Shown: positions 7,593 through 17,324, counted from the first letter of the stretch. The stretch: 64,000 nt of DNA from Actinomycetes bacterium (GCA_021414085.1 JAIOPC010000009.1:179584-243583), one strand, 5' to 3'. A program made the numbers and translations. Notes: generated by a model not told the origin, from the sequence alone.

Positions 7593-9313
7593 TGCGCCGA
7601 CCCATTTCGAAGCCTCTCCTTGTTGGTCTTCCACTAGTGCTGTTGCTGGGCGGCGGCGCAGTTGGTTGGTTCACCGACATCGGCAAAGGCGTTCGTCAGT
7701 CAAACGGACACGGGGCCGCGTTGCCGGAAGTGTTCGATGCGATTGCTCCCATCGATCCGCTCAACGATTCGCCGAACCCACTCGACAGCGACGAATCGAT
7801 GGTGATCGGTGCCAACGCGTTCGCCGACGCCGCCAGCGCGGTGGAAGTGTCGGCGACCGCCCGGTTGGAGATTCCAGTGTTCGTTGGGGCGACGACTGCG
7901 GCGGCTGTCGACCCGATCACATTGAAGCCCGCGCCCGCGCCGCCAGCCGAGCCGATCGTGCTCGGCGAAGCGACGGCGACAGGCGAAGCTCCGGCCGCAC
8001 CATCGCCAACACAAACTGGCGTGGTCCGGGAACTGCTCGACGATGGCACGGCCGCGACGCAAGGCCCGCTACGAATCTCGACGCCATTCGCCGCCGCCAG
8101 TGGGTTTGCGGCCCTCTGCAACGAGGTCGAGGCAGCCAACGTGCCCGACGCGGATCTGAACCCAGCAGTACGACCAACGCTTGCAGTACTCGTCAATCAG
8201 CCGGCAACCATGGCGATTAGCGGGACGTGGGCCGATGGCACGCAACTCGCTAAGACAACAATGGTGACGTTGCCCGCCCACGACGACGAGTGGCAACGGT
8301 CGTTCGCAGAAACAGGCGAGCAACGATCGATCATCGGCTGCCTGACGCTGCCAATCGATGAGGTGCGCGCTCATGCCGTCGACGGTGTCGCACAACTACG
8401 CGCAAGCGTCTTGGCGATCAGCGCGACGGGCCAAGCAGATCTCAATGCAACTGTCACGCTGAACGTCGCTGCCGCGAGCGATGACCCCTTCTTTGTCGAT
8501 CAGGTGATGATCGCGGGTCGTGGCGAGCAACGCCGACCCGACGGCGTGCTGTATCCAACAACGCACGTGCACTACGCGTTCTTGTCGGATGCGATCGTGC
8601 CTTCCGGTTCCTCGCTGCAACCTGGGCAAGTGCGCGTACTTGGCGAGCACGCCTTCGTCGAAGGTGCCGACTGCGCGGGGTGGGCAGCCAATCAGCAAGG
8701 CATTGATCGAACCCACAGTGGTCGCTTCGAAGTATCCAGCGAGATCCGAACGGTCGCCGGGCAGGAGCGCGCGGTCACGGTGGTAGACGGCGACGTGTAC
8801 CTGGACCCGACACTTCCTGGCGGTTGGGAAGGCTCGTTGTGCGTCAGATTGCAGGCGACCGATCAAGACGGACAGCAGCGCGGCACTCTGGCACTTCGCG
8901 GCGCGCAAGTTCGCAGCCCACGTACCGCCACATATGCAGTCGGAGTGTCGGCCGACGAATCGATCGAGGTGAGCTGGACATCGGCGAGCGGGCACGGATG
9001 CGCGCCGATCACATTGCTCTCCGGAGGCGGCGCGCAATGTGCGTTCAGTGCGCGATGGGTTCCGGACGGGGTCGTGGTACGGCTGACACTCGCCGAGAGC
9101 AGCGCGCTGATTCGCGTGCCGGTGAACACCAACTACTGCAACCCCGACGACTCACTCGAAGCCGGCGACGGGTGCAACGCGGGCTTCACACGCGCCTATC
9201 CGTTGCAACTCGGCGAGTCGGTGCAAGTGTCGCTGCAAGTCATCCGCAGTGCGGCGCCGGGAGTGCTGTGGGACGACCCTTCCAACGCGTGGGCCGTCGG
9301 GCCGGTCAAGTAG
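7592..9313 (+). CDS. Large secreted/anchored protein of unknown function
   Basis: A 573-residue protein with a basic N-terminus and one hydrophobic segment (residues about 7-26, PLLVGLPLVLLLGGGAVGW), then a Pro/Ala-rich spacer and a long beta-rich region with scattered Cys. No catalytic motif or known domain is recognised. A short RLEIPVFVG motif after the anchor matches LPLVAPVFVGDD in the 863- and 884-residue proteins at 18880 and 21495, and all follow an SH3-like partner gene, so I treat them as a loosely related family. The start is the ATG within TGATG. No LPXTG-like tail is seen at the C-terminus. Confidence 0.72.
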   Translation: MRRPISKPLLVGLPLVLLLGGGAVGWFTDIGKGVRQSNGHGAALPEVFDAIAPIDPLNDSPNPLDSDESMVIGANAFADAASAVEVSATARLEIPVFVGATTAAAVDPITLKPAPAPPAEPIVLGEATATGEAPAAPSPTQTGVVRELLDDGTAATQGPLRISTPFAAASGFAALCNEVEAANVPDADLNPAVRPTLAVLVNQPATMAISGTWADGTQLAKTTMVTLPAHDDEWQRSFAETGEQRSIIGCLTLPIDEVRAHAVDGVAQLRASVLAISATGQADLNATVTLNVAAASDDPFFVDQVMIAGRGEQRRPDGVLYPTTHVHYAFLSDAIVPSGSSLQPGQVRVLGEHAFVEGADCAGWAANQQGIDRTHSGRFEVSSEIRTVAGQERAVTVVDGDVYLDPTLPGGWEGSLCVRLQATDQDGQQRGTLALRGAQVRSPRTATYAVGVSADESIEVSWTSASGHGCAPITLLSGGGAQCAFSARWVPDGVVVRLTLAESSALIRVPVNTNYCNPDDSLEAGDGCNAGFTRAYPLQLGESVQVSLQVIRSAAPGVLWDDPSNAWAVGPVK

Positions 9314-9315
9314 CC

Positions 9316-9993
9316 CTACACGCCAGACTTGATTGACCCGAACTTGCTCAGTCGTCCCAACACAGGCGACGGACTTGGAACAGGTGGAGTGGTGTCGGGT
9401 GTGATGGTCGTCTCGGGGGCGCTCGCTGGTGGCGCAACTGCATCACTGCTGGCGGCCGCTGGCACCACGCCCGTTCCGAATGCTTCGACCAGGTAGCGCA
9501 ACTGACTATCGGGGTGGCTGGTCTGCAGGATCAACAACGAACGCGATGTGTCGTTGATGTCGACCTGGCTTTGCCACTCGGACTCCGACACGACCAGCAA
9601 ACGGCTTACGACGTATCGATGGGCGCCAGCGTCGTCGATCAAATCGATCACATCGCCGGGCAGCAGGGTCGGCACGCGATTGAACACGGCGCCATGGGTG
9701 GTGCGATGACCAACCAACCACACCGTGCCCGGGCCACCGATAGCACCGGTCGTTAAGGGCGTATAGACCGCAACGCCGCCCTCCTGGTCGATGACCGCTT
9801 GCTGACCTGGCTGCGCAGTGACATTCAGACCAATCGTCGGCGCCGACACGACGACGCAGCCCTGGCACGCCGCAGCGGCTGCAGTCAGAGCAGAACTGGC
9901 AGCGAATGCAGCTCCAAGGCCGGAAGCCACCAGGCCAGCAAGCAGCAATCGGATAACACGTTTCGACGAGCGGGCTTGTTCTCTCACGCCCAT
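9316..9993 (-). CDS. Sortase-like protein with catalytic Cys replaced by Ser
   Basis: A 225-residue protein with an N-terminal membrane segment (about 12-42) and a sortase domain (about 45-175). The catalytic His lies in VWLVGHRTTHG (His96) and the Arg in SQLRYLVEA (Arg166). The usual T-C nucleophile motif reads LILQTSHPDSQ: residue 159 is Ser, encoded AGC on the minus strand, where active sortases have Cys. A Pro/Thr-rich C-terminal tail of about 50 residues follows. Sortases normally join LPXTG-like proteins to peptidoglycan or build pili; this copy is probably not a standard transpeptidase. It converges on the large surface protein at 7592 with 2 bases between the stops. Confidence 0.8.
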   Translation of the reverse strand: MGVREQARSSKRVIRLLLAGLVASGLGAAFAASSALTAAAAACQGCVVVSAPTIGLNVTAQPGQQAVIDQEGGVAVYTPLTTGAIGGPGTVWLVGHRTTHGAVFNRVPTLLPGDVIDLIDDAGAHRYVVSRLLVVSESEWQSQVDINDTSRSLLILQTSHPDSQLRYLVEAFGTGVVPAAASSDAVAPPASAPETTITPDTTPPVPSPSPVLGRLSKFGSIKSGV

Positions 9994-10111
9994 GTTTTCG
10001 GCTGATCACGGGCATCGCCCAATAGCCAATGTCTCATGTTGTTCTCAAGTACTTGCCGCTGAGGTAGCCACTCACCCGCGCTCCGCGACACCCTCTTCGT
10101 AGAATTGACGA

Positions 10112-13018
10112 ATGGCTGCTCGCGCTGCTCCCCCTGGTTTGCAGCTCAGCTGGGTCGATGGCGAGGCAGTTGCTTGGCAGCCCGGTCGCGGTGTCTACGG
10201 CGGCAACCTGCACCAGGAAGTCGCGCGCGTTGCCCGGCGGCCGAGCATGGCGTACAGCACTTCGAATCGCGTGATCTCGATGGATGTGCCCGACGGCCGC
10301 CTCAGCGTGATGTGCCAACGCATCGATGTGGCAACGCTCGCTTCACTTGGTCAGCTCGACGCATTGCGCAGCGAAGTCAGCGCATCGGTTGCGTGGTTCG
10401 GCGCGGTCCACAACTTCGCCACCGAACTTGTTACCAGTGGTCGCGTGCTACCCGTGCTCACCAACATCGCCGACGCGGCGTGGCTGGCCGAGTGGCAGCC
10501 ACTGGCAGTCGACGTAGAAATTGCCACCGACGGTCTGCTGGCGGCGATGCCACCAGCTGTTGCGGCCGCAGGGCCGGTTGACCCGGCGCACGTGTTGCAC
10601 GTGCTCGTCGATCGGTTGTGTCGACTCACTCTCGCGGCACGCGGTTGGCGTGCCGACCTCAGCGATACGCGTGCTGCAAACGCCCGCGCCGTGCGTCTCG
10701 TCAGTCGCGCGCTGATCGCCGACGACGGTCACTTCGTTGTTGCGGCCGAGTTGGCCGACGCCGTCGCGCACATCGCAACCGAACTCTCACTCGCCAGTCG
10801 GCGCGCTGCGGGCGAGCCTCTTGTCCGCGTGCGCCTGCGCCTCGGCCTGCCCGACGAGGAAATCGAGTCGGCGGAGTGGCCACTGACTCTCGAACTCGTC
10901 GACGCCGATGACCGCGGAATCTGGTGCACGGCCGCCGATCTCGAATTCGAGAATCCAGCCGCGCTGGCGCTCGCTCACGATCCCCGGTTTCTACCGAAGT
11001 TGCATCAACTCGTGGCCGACACAATGTTTGTAGTTGCCGGCGCCGTTCCCGACCTCACGCCGTGGGTTGCCGCGCACAACACGATCGACATCGAATCGGC
11101 GGCCGCAACGCTCGAAGGTATCGACGCCCTCGCCGCCGTGGGTATCGAGCTGATTGCACCCGAGACGCTCACTCGCCGTAAACCAACAACGCGCGCCACG
11201 GCCAAACCAAATGACAACGCCTCCAGCGGTCGCTTCGCGGCGAGTGCATTGGTGGATTGGCAAGTAGTGCTCGACGGCACTGCGGTATCCGACGAAGTGC
11301 TGCAACGGGCCGCCGAGCAGGGCGCCAACCTCATTCAGGTTGGAGGCCGTTGGGTACAGATCGATCGCGCCGAGGCGCGGCGAGCACTGGCCAACCTGGC
11401 AGAGCATCGCGAAGAACACAGTGAGATGACTGCGTTGCAGTTGCTGGCACTCGCTGCCGAGTTGCAACGCGAGCTCGAGGCCGCCGGCATCGAGACTGCC
11501 CAAACCGCGGTCGAAGCAACCGGATGGGCACACGAGTTGCTCGCTGGTCTTCCCGACGAAGCGCTCGCCGATGGAGATGTGCCCGTCGGCTTCACCGCGA
11601 CATTGCGTCCCTACCAATTGCGCGGTCTGGGCTGGTTGCAGTTTCTGCGGCGCTTGGGCCTCGGCGGCTGTCTGGCCGACGACATGGGCCTGGGCAAAAC
11701 ACCCACCACGCTTGCGCACCTTGCCGGGCTGCCCGGCCCGCATCTAGTGGTGTGCCCGCTGTCGGTCGTGCGTAATTGGGAAGCCGAGACCGCACGCTTT
11801 GCGCCGCTGATGCGCGTGATGGTGCATCACGGCACCGGCCGTGCCGACAACGCTGCATTCACCAATCTTGTGGCCGCGCACGATCTCGTGATCACGACGT
11901 ATCAAGTAGCCGCGCGCGATCTCGAAACATTCCAACAAGTGCCGTGGGCGACGCTGGTGCTCGACGAAGCGCAAGCGGTGAAGAACCCCGACACGCGCAC
12001 CGCACGCGCCATGCGCGCGATCAACGCTGGCCAGCGCATCGCGCTCACTGGTACGCCGATGGAGAACCGGCTCAGCGAACTGTGGTCGATCTTTCAGGTC
12101 GTGGCGCCGGGCTTGCTGGGCAACGCCACCCAGTTCCGCAAACAGTTCTCGATTCCGATCGAACGAGAACACGATGCCGCGGCAACGGCAGAACTGCGTC
12201 GCCTCACTGGCCCGTTCTTGTTGCGACGCACGAAGGCCGACAAGTCGCTGGTGCCCGATCTTCCCGACAAGGTCGAACAGGTCGCGTGGGCGCCACTCAC
12301 GCGCGAGCAGGCACATCTGTATCAGGCCGTCGTCGATCAGTTGCTCGCCGACGCACAAGAAGCAACCGGCATGCGTCGCCGCGGATTAGTGCTCGCGGCA
12401 CTGACGCGCCTGAAGCAGATCTGCAATCACCCGGCACACGCTCTTGGCGACGGCTCGAAGCTCGCGGGGCGCTCGGGCAAGTTGCACCGCTTCGACGAAC
12501 TGGTCACCGACTTGCTCGATGCTGGCGAGCAGGCCCTCGTATTCACCCAGTTCCGCGAAATGGGTTTGCTGTTGCAACAGCACGTGCACGAGCGCTTCGG
12601 TCAGTCGGCGCAGTTCTTGCACGGCGGCGTCACCCGCGCCAACCGCGATCGCATGGTCGCCTCGTTCCAAGACGGCAGCGCTAAGTCGCCATTGCTGTTG
12701 GTTTCGTTGAAGGCTGGTGGCACGGGTCTCAATCTCACCGCCGCATCACAGGTCGTGCACTACGACCGCTGGTGGAACCCGGCCGTCGAAGATCAGGCGA
12801 CCGATCGCGCGTGGCGCATCGGCCAGTCGCGAACGGTGTTCGTGCATAAGTTGGTGTGCGAGGGCACGATCGAAGAGAAGATCGATGCGCTCATCAGCGA
12901 CAAGCGCAAGCTGGCCGATGCAGTCGTTGGCACTACCGGCGAAGCATGGCTCAGCGAGCTGAGCACCGATGCGTTGCGCGACTTGGTTGTGCTCGACCAC
13001 TCGAAGGTGCGTGCCTAA
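10112..13018 (+). CDS. SNF2-family DEAD/DEAH-box ATPase (helicase superfamily 2)
   Basis: A 968-residue SNF2/Rad54-like ATPase. The N-terminal 450 residues fit the bacterial SNF2-associated region. The motor follows: Walker A DDMGLGKTPTTLA (about residue 524), DEAQ box LVLDEAQAVKN (about 616), motif III ALTGTPMENRLSELW, then ALVFTQF, SLKAGGTGLNLT and DRAWRIGQSRTVFVHK of the C-terminal RecA lobe. Motif I has Pro-Thr where most SNF2 proteins have a Q-T pair. Such proteins translocate on double-stranded DNA. It is co-translated with a SWIM zinc-finger protein (TAATG junction), a pairing common in actinobacteria; the cellular role of the pair is unclear, possibly DNA repair. Confidence 0.92.
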   Translation: MAARAAPPGLQLSWVDGEAVAWQPGRGVYGGNLHQEVARVARRPSMAYSTSNRVISMDVPDGRLSVMCQRIDVATLASLGQLDALRSEVSASVAWFGAVHNFATELVTSGRVLPVLTNIADAAWLAEWQPLAVDVEIATDGLLAAMPPAVAAAGPVDPAHVLHVLVDRLCRLTLAARGWRADLSDTRAANARAVRLVSRALIADDGHFVVAAELADAVAHIATELSLASRRAAGEPLVRVRLRLGLPDEEIESAEWPLTLELVDADDRGIWCTAADLEFENPAALALAHDPRFLPKLHQLVADTMFVVAGAVPDLTPWVAAHNTIDIESAAATLEGIDALAAVGIELIAPETLTRRKPTTRATAKPNDNASSGRFAASALVDWQVVLDGTAVSDEVLQRAAEQGANLIQVGGRWVQIDRAEARRALANLAEHREEHSEMTALQLLALAAELQRELEAAGIETAQTAVEATGWAHELLAGLPDEALADGDVPVGFTATLRPYQLRGLGWLQFLRRLGLGGCLADDMGLGKTPTTLAHLAGLPGPHLVVCPLSVVRNWEAETARFAPLMRVMVHHGTGRADNAAFTNLVAAHDLVITTYQVAARDLETFQQVPWATLVLDEAQAVKNPDTRTARAMRAINAGQRIALTGTPMENRLSELWSIFQVVAPGLLGNATQFRKQFSIPIEREHDAAATAELRRLTGPFLLRRTKADKSLVPDLPDKVEQVAWAPLTREQAHLYQAVVDQLLADAQEATGMRRRGLVLAALTRLKQICNHPAHALGDGSKLAGRSGKLHRFDELVTDLLDAGEQALVFTQFREMGLLLQQHVHERFGQSAQFLHGGVTRANRDRMVASFQDGSAKSPLLLVSLKAGGTGLNLTAASQVVHYDRWWNPAVEDQATDRAWRIGQSRTVFVHKLVCEGTIEEKIDALISDKRKLADAVVGTTGEAWLSELSTDALRDLVVLDHSKVRA

Positions 13019-13740
13019 TGAGCATCGTGCTGCTGCCCGGCCAGTTCAAGGGAGACCCGCACCCAGTCGGCAGATTGGCCAGCACACTGCTGTCGGTTGC
13101 GGTTGCCGGTATGGCCGACCCGCCGCGATTCCGCCGCGGCAAGCTGTATGTGGCAGAAGGTGCGGTCACGCGTCTGGAGCTCTCCCCCGGGCAGTTGATC
13201 GCGACCGTCGTTGGTAGTCGTGACGAGCCGTACCAAGTGGTGGCGACGGTGGGCATGGTGCCGCGTCCGCCTGGCCCAATCGAGTCGCTGCGCACGCAAC
13301 TCACACGCCTGACGCCCGAGGGCGGCGAGTTGATGGTGAGCTGTTCGTGCCCCGATTGGGACGATCCGTGCAAGCACGCCGTCGCGGCGTTGCTGGCGTT
13401 CTCAGCAGAACTGGTGGGGCGCCCTGAGTTGCTGCTCGAGTGGCGCTGCCAGCCCGCGGCCGACGGCGAAGCTGCGCCCGGGCGCGCGGCGGTTGGTTCG
13501 CGCGCGCTGCGCGGCAGCGAACGGCACTTGCGGTTGGCGCATTCGGCTGCGGCGACGCGCGAGCCAGAAACACCCAACGACCCGTGGGGCACCGACGAGT
13601 GGCGGGCATTTCTCGGCGCGTTGCCGCTACCACCACCGCCACGTATCGAAGGCAAACCCGTTCAGGCGCGGCGCTCGCTGCTGGGCACGATCGATCTCGG
13701 CAGCTGGGTGCAATCGGCGCTCGACGAACTGACAATGTAG
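13018..13740 (+). CDS. SWIM zinc-finger domain protein
   Basis: A 240-residue partner of the SNF2 ATPase. The SWIM motif is clear: ELMVSCSCPDWDDPCKHAVA, with C-x-C then C-x-H spaced as in SWIM zinc fingers, which bind DNA or proteins. The ATG at 13018 shares one base with the SNF2 stop (TAATG), which fixes the start; a longer frame from 12856 is a shadow of the helicase gene. The C-terminal third is Ala/Pro-rich without known domain. Genomic pairing suggests it targets or regulates the ATPase. Confidence 0.88.
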   Translation: MSIVLLPGQFKGDPHPVGRLASTLLSVAVAGMADPPRFRRGKLYVAEGAVTRLELSPGQLIATVVGSRDEPYQVVATVGMVPRPPGPIESLRTQLTRLTPEGGELMVSCSCPDWDDPCKHAVAALLAFSAELVGRPELLLEWRCQPAADGEAAPGRAAVGSRALRGSERHLRLAHSAAATREPETPNDPWGTDEWRAFLGALPLPPPPRIEGKPVQARRSLLGTIDLGSWVQSALDELTM

Positions 13741-13745
13741 GCATC

Positions 13746-14684
13746 GTGATACCAGTCATCGATCTAGCGAGCGGCGGCGTTGTCGACGAATTCCGCACCG
13801 CATACAGCGAAGTTGGGTTCGCGTACCTCACCGGCCATGGCATTGCGCAGTCCCTGATCGACGACGTCTTTACCGCAGCACACGAGTTTCACGCGCTGCC
13901 GCTCGCCACGAAGATGGCGATCGAGCTCAACGAGATCCACCGCGGCTTCATCCCGATCAACACGTCCACTGATCGCAAGTCAACGCTGGCCAACGTGCGC
14001 AAGCCGAATCAGAGCGAGTCGTTCATGATGATGCGTGAGGCAGGGCCTGACGACCCCGACGTGCTCGCGGGCGCTTACTTGGCCGGGGCGAATCATTGGC
14101 CAGCAATGCCCGGCTTTCGCGAGGTGGTCGTTGCCTACGAACAGGCAATGCTGCAACTCGCTGAACGACTCACCGAGATAGTGGCCGTCGTGCTCAACGA
14201 CTCCGATCGCGTGATACCGCGCTCGTTCGAGCGTCCCACCACTTGGCTGAGATTGCTGCACTATCCACCGCAGCCACCGACGTCGCCCGACGATCTCTAC
14301 GGCTCGGCCCCGCACACCGATTTCGGATTCATCACGCTCCTCGCGCAAGACGACGTTGGCGGTTTGCAAGTGCAGTCCCCCGCAGGTCAGTGGCTTGATG
14401 CGCCGCCGCTCGCCGGAGCGTTCGTGATGAACGTCGGCCAGATGCTGCACCAATGGAGCAACGGCATTTTGCGCGCGACGCCGCACCGTGTGATCAACAG
14501 GTCAGGTCGCGAGCGCTACTCGGTGCCGTTCTTCTTCGACCCCAACGTCGCCACCGAGATTGGCCCATTGCCGAGCTGTGTCGATAGCGAGCATCCCGCG
14601 CAGTTCAAGTCGGTCGTGTTCGGCGAGTACCTGCGTGCCGAGTTGCAAGCTGGCTACCAACGCCACGCCAAGGCCGTGGAGTGA
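13746..14684 (+). CDS. 2-oxoglutarate/Fe(II)-dependent oxygenase (isopenicillin N synthase-like)
   Basis: A 312-residue DIOX_N/2OG-FeII_Oxy protein. The N-terminus IPVIDLASGG and GFAYLTGHGI is the conserved DIOX_N signature; the iron ligands are HTD in APHTDFGFITLL and His in ATPHRVINRSG, and the 2-oxoglutarate-binding Arg is in RYSVPFFFDP. Family members hydroxylate or oxidatively modify small molecules. The start is a GTG (13746) six bases after the SWIM gene stop; the upstream-open frame from 13440 overlaps that gene and is rejected. Substrate not deducible; proteins of this type in such bacteria are usually single-gene catabolic oxygenases. Confidence 0.88.
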   Translation: MIPVIDLASGGVVDEFRTAYSEVGFAYLTGHGIAQSLIDDVFTAAHEFHALPLATKMAIELNEIHRGFIPINTSTDRKSTLANVRKPNQSESFMMMREAGPDDPDVLAGAYLAGANHWPAMPGFREVVVAYEQAMLQLAERLTEIVAVVLNDSDRVIPRSFERPTTWLRLLHYPPQPPTSPDDLYGSAPHTDFGFITLLAQDDVGGLQVQSPAGQWLDAPPLAGAFVMNVGQMLHQWSNGILRATPHRVINRSGRERYSVPFFFDPNVATEIGPLPSCVDSEHPAQFKSVVFGEYLRAELQAGYQRHAKAVE

Positions 14685-14708
14685 TCCAAGTCGTGGAATG
14701 ATCTGGAC

Positions 14709-15080
14709 ATGCTCGACCACTTAGCAATCCAATGTGCCGACATGGCCGCCAGTGCCACGTTCTACGACGCCGTACTCGCACCACTCGGCGCCGCCCGTGT
14801 CATGGATTTCGGCGTCGCGATCGGGTACGGCACCCCAGAGAAGCCTGACTTCTGGATCGGCAAGTTCGATTCCGGCGAGGGCTTTCGCGAGTCACACATT
14901 GCGTTCAGCGCCGGCGATCGCGCAACGGTGCGAGCGTTCTTCGATGCCGCAGTCGCCAACGGCGCCGAGGTGCTACACGAACCGCGTCTGTGGCCCGAAT
15001 ACCACCCGACCTACTACGGCGCTTTCGTACGCGACCCCGACGGCAACAACGTCGAGGCGGTCTGCCACTCTCCGGAATAG
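14709..15080 (+). CDS. VOC family (glyoxalase-like) protein
   Basis: A 123-residue single-unit vicinal-oxygen-chelate protein. LDHLAIQCADMAASATFYDAVL opens with the His metal ligand, and YYGAFVRDPDGNNVEAVCH closes with the Glu ligand in the D-P-D-G-N-x-x-E pattern. VOC proteins bind a divalent metal and act as isomerases, dioxygenases or resistance proteins. It follows the oxygenase gene by 24 bases and converges on the lipoprotein gene with a one-base gap. Specific function unknown. Confidence 0.85.
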   Translation: MLDHLAIQCADMAASATFYDAVLAPLGAARVMDFGVAIGYGTPEKPDFWIGKFDSGEGFRESHIAFSAGDRATVRAFFDAAVANGAEVLHEPRLWPEYHPTYYGAFVRDPDGNNVEAVCHSPE

Positions 15081-15081
15081 G

Positions 15082-16191
15082 TCAGGGGCGGCCGCGCAGG
15101 TCCGGCGTTGTGTCGGTGTAGGTCACGGCGGCATCGGCCGGCTGCGTTGGTGCTTCGGCCAGCGCTTGTGTGACAACCTCGCCGAGGTCTGCCCACATCA
15201 GCAACCCGGCGTCCTGGCGACTCACTGCCTGCGAAAACATCGACTCGATGAGTTCCCAGTCCGGAGTCGGGCCAACCGACAGCACCATGTTCACCACGTT
15301 CACCTGCCCGGCGACTGCTGCAGCAACGTACGAGTCGAGAAGTGCGGTCCATTGCGCGAGCGCGAGTGGAGCGTCGGCCTCGCCACCTTGCGACATGGCA
15401 ACGAACCCATCTGCTTCATCAGTTGCGATGACCACCAAGTCACCACTTGGGTCGTCGGTCAGCCAACTTGCCGAGCTACTGGTCGTCCATGGATGCAGCA
15501 CTCGGGCAGTACCGACATGCAGTGGGTCGTGGCAGATGACTTGGTTGTCACACCGGTAGATCCATTCCATCCCTGCCGGAAGCGATTCAGCGTCTAACGA
15601 CTTCAAGCAGTACTCGACGTTGCCCGTCACCGCCGAGAACCCAGCAGCGATCGCCGCCTCTACCCAATCGTCGGCAGAGCATCCACCTGACAGGTAGTTG
15701 ATCTCCACACCGTGTGCTTCGATCGCCTCGCGTTGGCGAACAAGCTCCGCTACCCGCTCTGCGCCGGTAAGTCCGTCTGTCGAATGGTCGCCCGAGTGCT
15801 GTGCAATCGCGTGCCCGAGCGCGCTCATGTCTTCGATGAACGTGCTGCCCCAATTGTCGACAGCCTGCACGAACTCGGTGGAGAGTTCGAAGTTCAAAAC
15901 CACGTCGTAGGCAACAGCAAGATTCGCGAGCTGCTCGAGCATCGCAATATGCGCGTTGAATTCAGCCTGATTGCGAACCTCGGTCGGATGCCGTTCGACG
16001 TGAATAGTCAGGGCCAACTGCAATCCGGCGTTGACAGCCACCACCGACGTGGTCGTGCTGGTCACGGTCGTAGACGGTGTTGCCGTCGAAGTCGTCGAGG
16101 TTGACGTCGACTCAGCGAGCGAGCGAGTATCGCAAGCACTGAGCGTGCAAGCGATCGTGACGGTAAGGGCTGACAGTGCGAGTCGGTTCAT
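15082..16191 (-). CDS. Putative lipoprotein with polysaccharide-deacetylase-like features
   Basis: A 369-residue predicted lipoprotein: signal peptide MNRLALSALTVTIACTLSAC with a lipobox Cys at residue 20, then a Ser/Thr linker, then a globular domain. The domain holds LTIHVERHPTEV, a long helix, and LGHAIAQHSGDHS, which loosely resembles the H-x(3)-H region of NodB-type deacetylases or related TIM-barrel hydrolases; I consider the assignment weak. WADLGEVVTQAL near the C-terminus fits a barrel end. I chose ATG 16191 because it gives the cleanest signal peptide. It faces the VOC gene tail to tail. Confidence 0.65.
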   Translation of the reverse strand: MNRLALSALTVTIACTLSACDTRSLAESTSTSTTSTATPSTTVTSTTTSVVAVNAGLQLALTIHVERHPTEVRNQAEFNAHIAMLEQLANLAVAYDVVLNFELSTEFVQAVDNWGSTFIEDMSALGHAIAQHSGDHSTDGLTGAERVAELVRQREAIEAHGVEINYLSGGCSADDWVEAAIAAGFSAVTGNVEYCLKSLDAESLPAGMEWIYRCDNQVICHDPLHVGTARVLHPWTTSSSASWLTDDPSGDLVVIATDEADGFVAMSQGGEADAPLALAQWTALLDSYVAAAVAGQVNVVNMVLSVGPTPDWELIESMFSQAVSRQDAGLLMWADLGEVVTQALAEAPTQPADAAVTYTDTTPDLRGRP

Positions 16192-16248
16192 ACCGCACAC
16201 AATCCGCGGCGACGATGATCAAAGTGTCATCGCACGGTAAGAACCTAG

Positions 16249-17244
16249 TTAGAGGTAATAGCCGGCTATGTCGATGATGAAGTGGGTGCTGCCGCCACCG
16301 TTGCAGATGACGGTGAGTTGCCGGTTGTTATTCAGGGTGAGCGTGACGCCGTTCGCGAGCGTTTGGCCGGCGTCGGACCAGTTGATGGTGGAGGCGCCTT
16401 CGACCGTGTTGCCGCCGGGGTTGATGGCGAGGTAGCCGAAACCGCCGACCGTGCCCGTGACGGTGACGTTGGCCGCGACCGCGGTGGCGCCAGCCGGCAC
16501 GAGGTTGGGTGTCGTCACGTTGCCCGCGTTGTCGCGCCCGTCGGCGACGGAGACGAGGCGGTTGCTGCCGGTCGCGAGGAGGCCGGGCGTGGGCGCGGCC
16601 GCGCGTGAGTCGTACACACGAGTAGGCGTGATCGCGTGGAAAGCCCCGGCGGAAGCCGTACCGCCAAGTTTGCGCCAAACACCCGGAGTTCCTTCTGTCA
16701 CGCAAAGAAAGGCGCCGCCGTTGTTCACCAAGATCTCTCCTAGGCGGTGAAAACCGGCCGCTGGCGCCACGCTTCCAGAATTCGGTTGCAGATACAGCTG
16801 AGCTGATCCACCAGCGGCCATGACCCCGTAACCGGTGCCGCTCACATAGCCGAGCACGGCAACCGCATCCACGGCCGACAACACCGAGGCATGGAGAGCA
16901 ATCGCACTGCCTGTAGTCCCGGTGGCGATGCCCCCACCGCCCCCAGTGTTGCCGACGCCCAACGTGGCCTCACCTTCTCCGGCTGCGGTCGAGGTGAGCT
17001 GTGTCGGGAGCGCGCCAGCATCGTTTGCGGTACCGAGCGCCAAGTCCGCCGCCGCCGCCGAATCAGCTCCGATCAGCGAGACCGCGCCGCCCACGACGGC
17101 TGCACCCGCAAGACGCAACAGGCCTCGGCGCGTCGAGCGATCCTCGGGCGCTGCCTGGTCGGCAACCTGCGCTTCTAACTCAGCCACACGAAGCCTGAGC
17201 TCGCGAAGCTCTGTTGCGATGTCCGAATTCCGGCCTTGGTCCAT
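16249..17244 (-). CDS. Tat-exported hypothetical protein with N-terminal coiled coil
   Basis: A 331-residue protein. The first 30 residues form a heptad-like helix (ELRELRLRVAELEAQVADQ), followed by a twin-arginine signal STRRGLLRLAGAAVVGG and an AAAA-D cleavage region. The mature part is Gly/Ala/Thr-rich, with HAITPTRVYDSRA and a C-terminal beta domain ending FIIDIAGYYL, a pattern common in actinobacterial exported proteins of unknown role. AGGAGG lies 6 bases before the ATG at 17244. It is divergent from the ECF sigma gene, so sigma-dependent control is possible but untested. Confidence 0.75.
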   Translation of the reverse strand: MDQGRNSDIATELRELRLRVAELEAQVADQAAPEDRSTRRGLLRLAGAAVVGGAVSLIGADSAAAADLALGTANDAGALPTQLTSTAAGEGEATLGVGNTGGGGGIATGTTGSAIALHASVLSAVDAVAVLGYVSGTGYGVMAAGGSAQLYLQPNSGSVAPAAGFHRLGEILVNNGGAFLCVTEGTPGVWRKLGGTASAGAFHAITPTRVYDSRAAAPTPGLLATGSNRLVSVADGRDNAGNVTTPNLVPAGATAVAANVTVTGTVGGFGYLAINPGGNTVEGASTINWSDAGQTLANGVTLTLNNNRQLTVICNGGGSTHFIIDIAGYYL

Positions 17245-17286
17245 GTCGATCCTCCTGGTTCCTTGCCGCTCAAGTACATCACGGGC

Positions 17287-17310
17287 GTCAACTACTGTGC
17301 GCCTGTCAAC
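17287..17310 (+). repeat. Direct GTCAAC repeat upstream of the ECF sigma gene
   Basis: GTCAAC occurs at 17287-17292 and 17305-17310, 18 bases apart, in the 80-base gap between the divergent exported-protein and sigma genes. It could be part of an autoregulated promoter or operator, but no clear -10 is visible. Confidence 0.25.
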
Positions 17311-17324
17311 CCGATGGGAGCCCC

